A DNA stretch of 64,000 nucleotides from Dyella acidiphila (lineage in GTDB: Bacteria > Pseudomonadota > Gammaproteobacteria > Xanthomonadales > Rhodanobacteraceae), in contig NZ_JACZZA010000001.1 in assembly GCF_014863405.1 (NCBI RefSeq), positions 310,001 to 374,000 of the forward strand. Direction: 5' to 3'. Positions 62,344 to 64,000 of the stretch are shown piece after piece. Numbering within the stretch: position 1 is the first letter of the stretch; the number at the start of each line of letters is the position of its first letter. Under the pieces are notes generated by a model, which searched no databases, was not told the origin of the DNA, and saw nothing but the letters and a program-made list of their open reading frames with translations. The translations under genes and the position numbers were made by a program.

Positions 62344-62668
62344 ATGGCTCGCACCGGCTTTGGCGCTCGGCATATCCGCAACAACCTTTGCGGCACCACC
62401 ACACCGCTACGCATGCCCGCCAGCACTGGTCGACGGCCAAGTCAAACACGCATTCCTGAATGTCGAAGCTTACGACGGTCCACCCGAGCAACAGGCAGCC
62501 CTGATGGGCGCTGAGACGAAAGACGGCGTCAAATGGGAATTCGAAAGACCCGGCGATATCTACCTGATCTGCGGTTATAGCGGAACCAGCAAGACCATCA
62601 CCGTCCATGCAGCCAAGGTGACCGCATGCAAAGGAACTGCATCGCCCTTGGCCGCTTATTGCGACTAG
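62330..62668 (+). CDS. STY0301-family exported protein, candidate immunity protein
   Basis: 112 residues. Signal peptide MWWSKWLAPALALGISATTFA, then the STY0301-type domain with Cys in YACPPALV, FLNVEAYDGPPEQQAALMG and YLICGYSGTSKTITVH. STY0301 proteins are found beside BPSL0067 proteins, which fits a periplasmic inhibitor of the amidase. Overlaps the amidase gene by 14 nt in another frame; AGGGAG about 10 nt upstream. Confidence 0.78.
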   Translation: MWWSKWLAPALALGISATTFAAPPHRYACPPALVDGQVKHAFLNVEAYDGPPEQQAALMGAETKDGVKWEFERPGDIYLICGYSGTSKTITVHAAKVTACKGTASPLAAYCD

Positions 62669-62721
62669 AAGGCGACGAAAGCCGAAGCATCGTGGCCAAC
62701 AGGCCATACATGGAGGTTGTT

Positions 62722-63051
62722 ATGCGCCACATTCTTATCGGCACCGCACTGTTGCTTGCCATTGCCACAGCCGCATGTGCTCATATCGAACAACCGGCGC
62801 AGCTGACGGGCTCGGATGAAGGTACCGTCGCATGCAAAAGCGAATCTGCCTCGGTTGCCCTTCTACGGGCATCGCCACCCTCGCTGCCCACCAACGACAA
62901 GGTGCTAAATGCCTTTGTTGCGCGCGGCGACTGCCTGGTCATGCCTGCCGGCTGGCAAATTCTCGTGGCGGAAGATCCACTGCTGGACCAGCAAGAACAG
63001 CATGCTTCCAAATGGACCACCCGCACGCCGCACGGGATCGTCCATATGTAG
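62722..63051 (+). CDS. Small exported protein (possible lipoprotein), unknown
   Basis: 109 residues. N-terminus MRHILIGTALLLAIATAACAH looks like a signal peptide with a weak lipobox (TAAC). The rest is unrecognised (VACKSESASVALLRASPPSLP, GDCLVMPAGWQILVAEDP). GGAGG 5 nt before ATG 62722. Third gene of the amidase cassette; may help immunity or delivery. Confidence 0.65.
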   Translation: MRHILIGTALLLAIATAACAHIEQPAQLTGSDEGTVACKSESASVALLRASPPSLPTNDKVLNAFVARGDCLVMPAGWQILVAEDPLLDQQEQHASKWTTRTPHGIVHM

Positions 63052-63164
63052 GGTACACCGATGGGTGGCGACTAGGTCAAGCAAGCCAAGGGAGGGAGAT
63101 TGCTTACCCCCCTCCCCTCGCTCAACGACAACCCACCGGGCTTAGTCGCCTACTCCAGCGTGAA

Positions 63165-63443
63165 CTATGGGTTGACCTGCCGTCCCAACGCTTTATATGC
63201 GGATGGCGTAAGGCAACCATCCAATGCGGCACCCATCTGGGTCGACATGCGCAGAAAGAGCTGCGACAGCGCCGTAGGCGACAGCCGCACGACATCGTCT
63301 TCCTCGCTACTGGTACGCGAGGCCAGCGTGGCGAAGATATCCAGCTCGCAGCGGATTTGAATCAAGGATTGGCGGGCTGATTCGGGGAGGTGGTAATGCA
63401 CTTCGCGGATGGAGGGCGAAGAAATGTTGGCAATTGCTTCCAT
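63165..63443 (-). CDS. Hypothetical protein, 92 aa
   Basis: Soluble alpha-helical (SARQSLIQIRCELDIFATL, LSPTALSQLFLRMSTQMG), no signal peptide. Not recognised; similar small helical proteins (DUF6124/DUF3077-like) occur next to structured intergenic DNA in pseudomonads. ATG 63443 follows a purine-rich AGAAGA. Confidence 0.6.
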   Translation of the reverse strand: MEAIANISSPSIREVHYHLPESARQSLIQIRCELDIFATLASRTSSEEDDVVRLSPTALSQLFLRMSTQMGAALDGCLTPSAYKALGRQVNP

Positions 63444-63480
63444 GATGACGTCTTCTACGTGATTAAAAACACGCGATGAC

Positions 63481-63665
63481 GTTTCTAGGTATCAACGCGA
63501 GGTGTCGGGAGGCTAGAAAACCGCACGTAGACGGCGGGCAGTTTTTCCCTTGCGGGTGTTCTATAGCTGCCCCCTCCCGACGTAAAAGCTCATCGGAGGA
63601 GTGCCCAAAGTACACAAAACCCGCCTGTCGAGGGCGGGTACCGCTACGTGGGGAGTTTTCTAGGC
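63481..63665. ncRNA. Structured intergenic element, RNA or repeat of unknown nature
   Basis: Long-range inverted pairs: GGCTAGAAAAC (63511)/GTTTTCTAGGC (63655), CACGTAG (63524)/CTACGTG (63644), GTCGGGAGG (63504)/CCTCCCGAC (63572), and hairpin ACCCGCC/GGCGGGT at about 63619-63639. A further GTTTCTAGG box is at 63481. The pairs enclose each other, as in a folded RNA. The rest of the 440-nt gap (63444-63883) holds only the terminator below and no gene. Confidence 0.45.
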
Positions 63666-63830
63666 TCCGTGGGACGAAGCGTGCGTAGCGGAGTTGCAGG
63701 CGTCAAGAACGAGCTTGGAATTTAAAAAAGGATCGAAGGTGGCGTGTTGCACAACCATCCTTCGCATCTATCTCAATCGCCCACACAACAAAAATACCTA
63801 GTCCCAACCCTTAGCAATTCGGGCATCAAA

Positions 63831-63866
63831 AAGCAAACAGGCAGCGTAAGCGCTGCCTGTTTGCTT
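63831..63866. terminator. Perfect 16-bp bidirectional terminator
   Basis: Stem AAGCAAACAGGCAGCG/CGCTGCCTGTTTGCTT with loop TAAG; on the minus strand the right arm ends in CTTTTTG, making it the terminator of the reductase gene. Confidence 0.9.
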
Positions 63867-63883
63867 AACTCAGAATTCGCAGA

Positions 63884-64000
63884 TTAACCACACTTGGAAT
63901 ACCCACAGTTCAAACACGTCTGACACCCATCCATCAACACCAACGCCTTGGTATTGCACTTCCCGCACAAGGTCGCCCCCGGCGGGAAGCCCGCGGAGTC
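63884..64000 (-). CDS. nrdJ: C-terminus of B12-dependent ribonucleotide reductase, rest outside window
   Basis: 38 residues in window ending LCGKCNTKALVLMDGCQTCL then NCGYSKCG. The four Cys pairs (CGKC, CQTC, CGYSKC) form the zinc-binding tail that regenerates the active-site disulfide in class II (adenosylcobalamin) ribonucleotide reductases. The stop is TAA at 63884-63886, followed downstream by a perfect hairpin terminator. Confidence 0.85.
   Translation of the reverse strand, partial: DSAGFPPGATLCGKCNTKALVLMDGCQTCLNCGYSKCG

Noticed and set aside
62832-63380. 182-residue plus-strand frame
   Set aside because: Overlaps the third gene of the amidase cassette and the opposite-strand gene; lacks protein-like features.
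63476-63688. 70-residue plus-strand frame
   Set aside because: Runs through the nested inverted pairs; composition rich in Arg/Cys and no ribosome site.
1-64000. tRNA or rRNA genes
   Set aside because: Looked for clover-leaf arms and conserved T-loop sequence in the intergenic gaps and found none.

Overview
The window looks like a chromosomal stretch of a GC-rich gammaproteobacterium of the Xanthomonadales/Lysobacterales, most likely Rhodanobacteraceae (Dyella, Rhodanobacter or Luteibacter type). This rests on recognised protein families (xanthomonad-style PhoP/PhoQ, DusA, C-terminus of a B12-dependent ribonucleotide reductase) and on dense intergenic palindromic repeats. No database search was possible. 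I saw no rRNA, tRNA, CRISPR array, prophage or transposase.

Layout. 0-11 kb, mainly minus strand: phoQ (cut by the window edge), phoP and a PepSY-like exported protein; dusA; then exported or metabolic genes (Sel1-like, HESFH putative metalloprotease, M23 peptidase, methyltransferase, M1 aminopeptidase). 11-24 kb: remnant of a receiver domain, a divergent HxlR regulator/haloalkane dehalogenase-like pair with a large dyad between them, M61 and CPBP proteases, ferredoxin-NADP reductase, a RIO/LPS-type kinase, DUF456 and DUF885 proteins, hemolysin III, a C-rich small-RNA candidate and a TonB protein. 24-31 kb: cysteine dioxygenase plus FAD/NAD(P) protein, cardiolipin synthase, nicotinamidase, HAD hydrolase and a Kir-type channel.

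31.6-37.9 kb is a tight plus-strand block: two overlapping lipid-A-biosynthesis-N-terminal (LABN) proteins, an ArnT-like transferase, an asparagine-synthetase-like amidotransferase and a GH89 alpha-N-acetylglucosaminidase. I read it as an envelope-glycan modification locus. It is followed by a 651-bp imperfect inverted repeat. 38.8-46.2 kb: a LytTR/LytS-type two-component pair, bestrophin, EF-hand, GST and RidA proteins and several small unknowns.

46.4-64 kb is surface- and antagonism-oriented: a 2066-residue autotransporter with exact 192-bp tandem repeats; a signal-peptide-bearing methyltransferase; a 1511-residue Sec-type RHS protein with a papain-like C-terminal tip and an adjacent small membrane protein (possible immunity); a serine hydrolase; and a three-gene cassette of a BPSL0067-type cysteine amidase candidate, an STY0301-type exported protein and a small exported protein. 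The cassette and the RHS pair are the best candidates for undescribed toxin/immunity systems. The window ends in the C-terminus of a B12-dependent ribonucleotide reductase.

Intergenic DNA is unusually structured: at least five palindromic repeat doublets with arms GTTGGGTTA/TAACCCAAC, a second hairpin family with CCCTCCCCTGC stems, a 70-bp minisatellite built on that hairpin, and the 651-bp inverted repeat.
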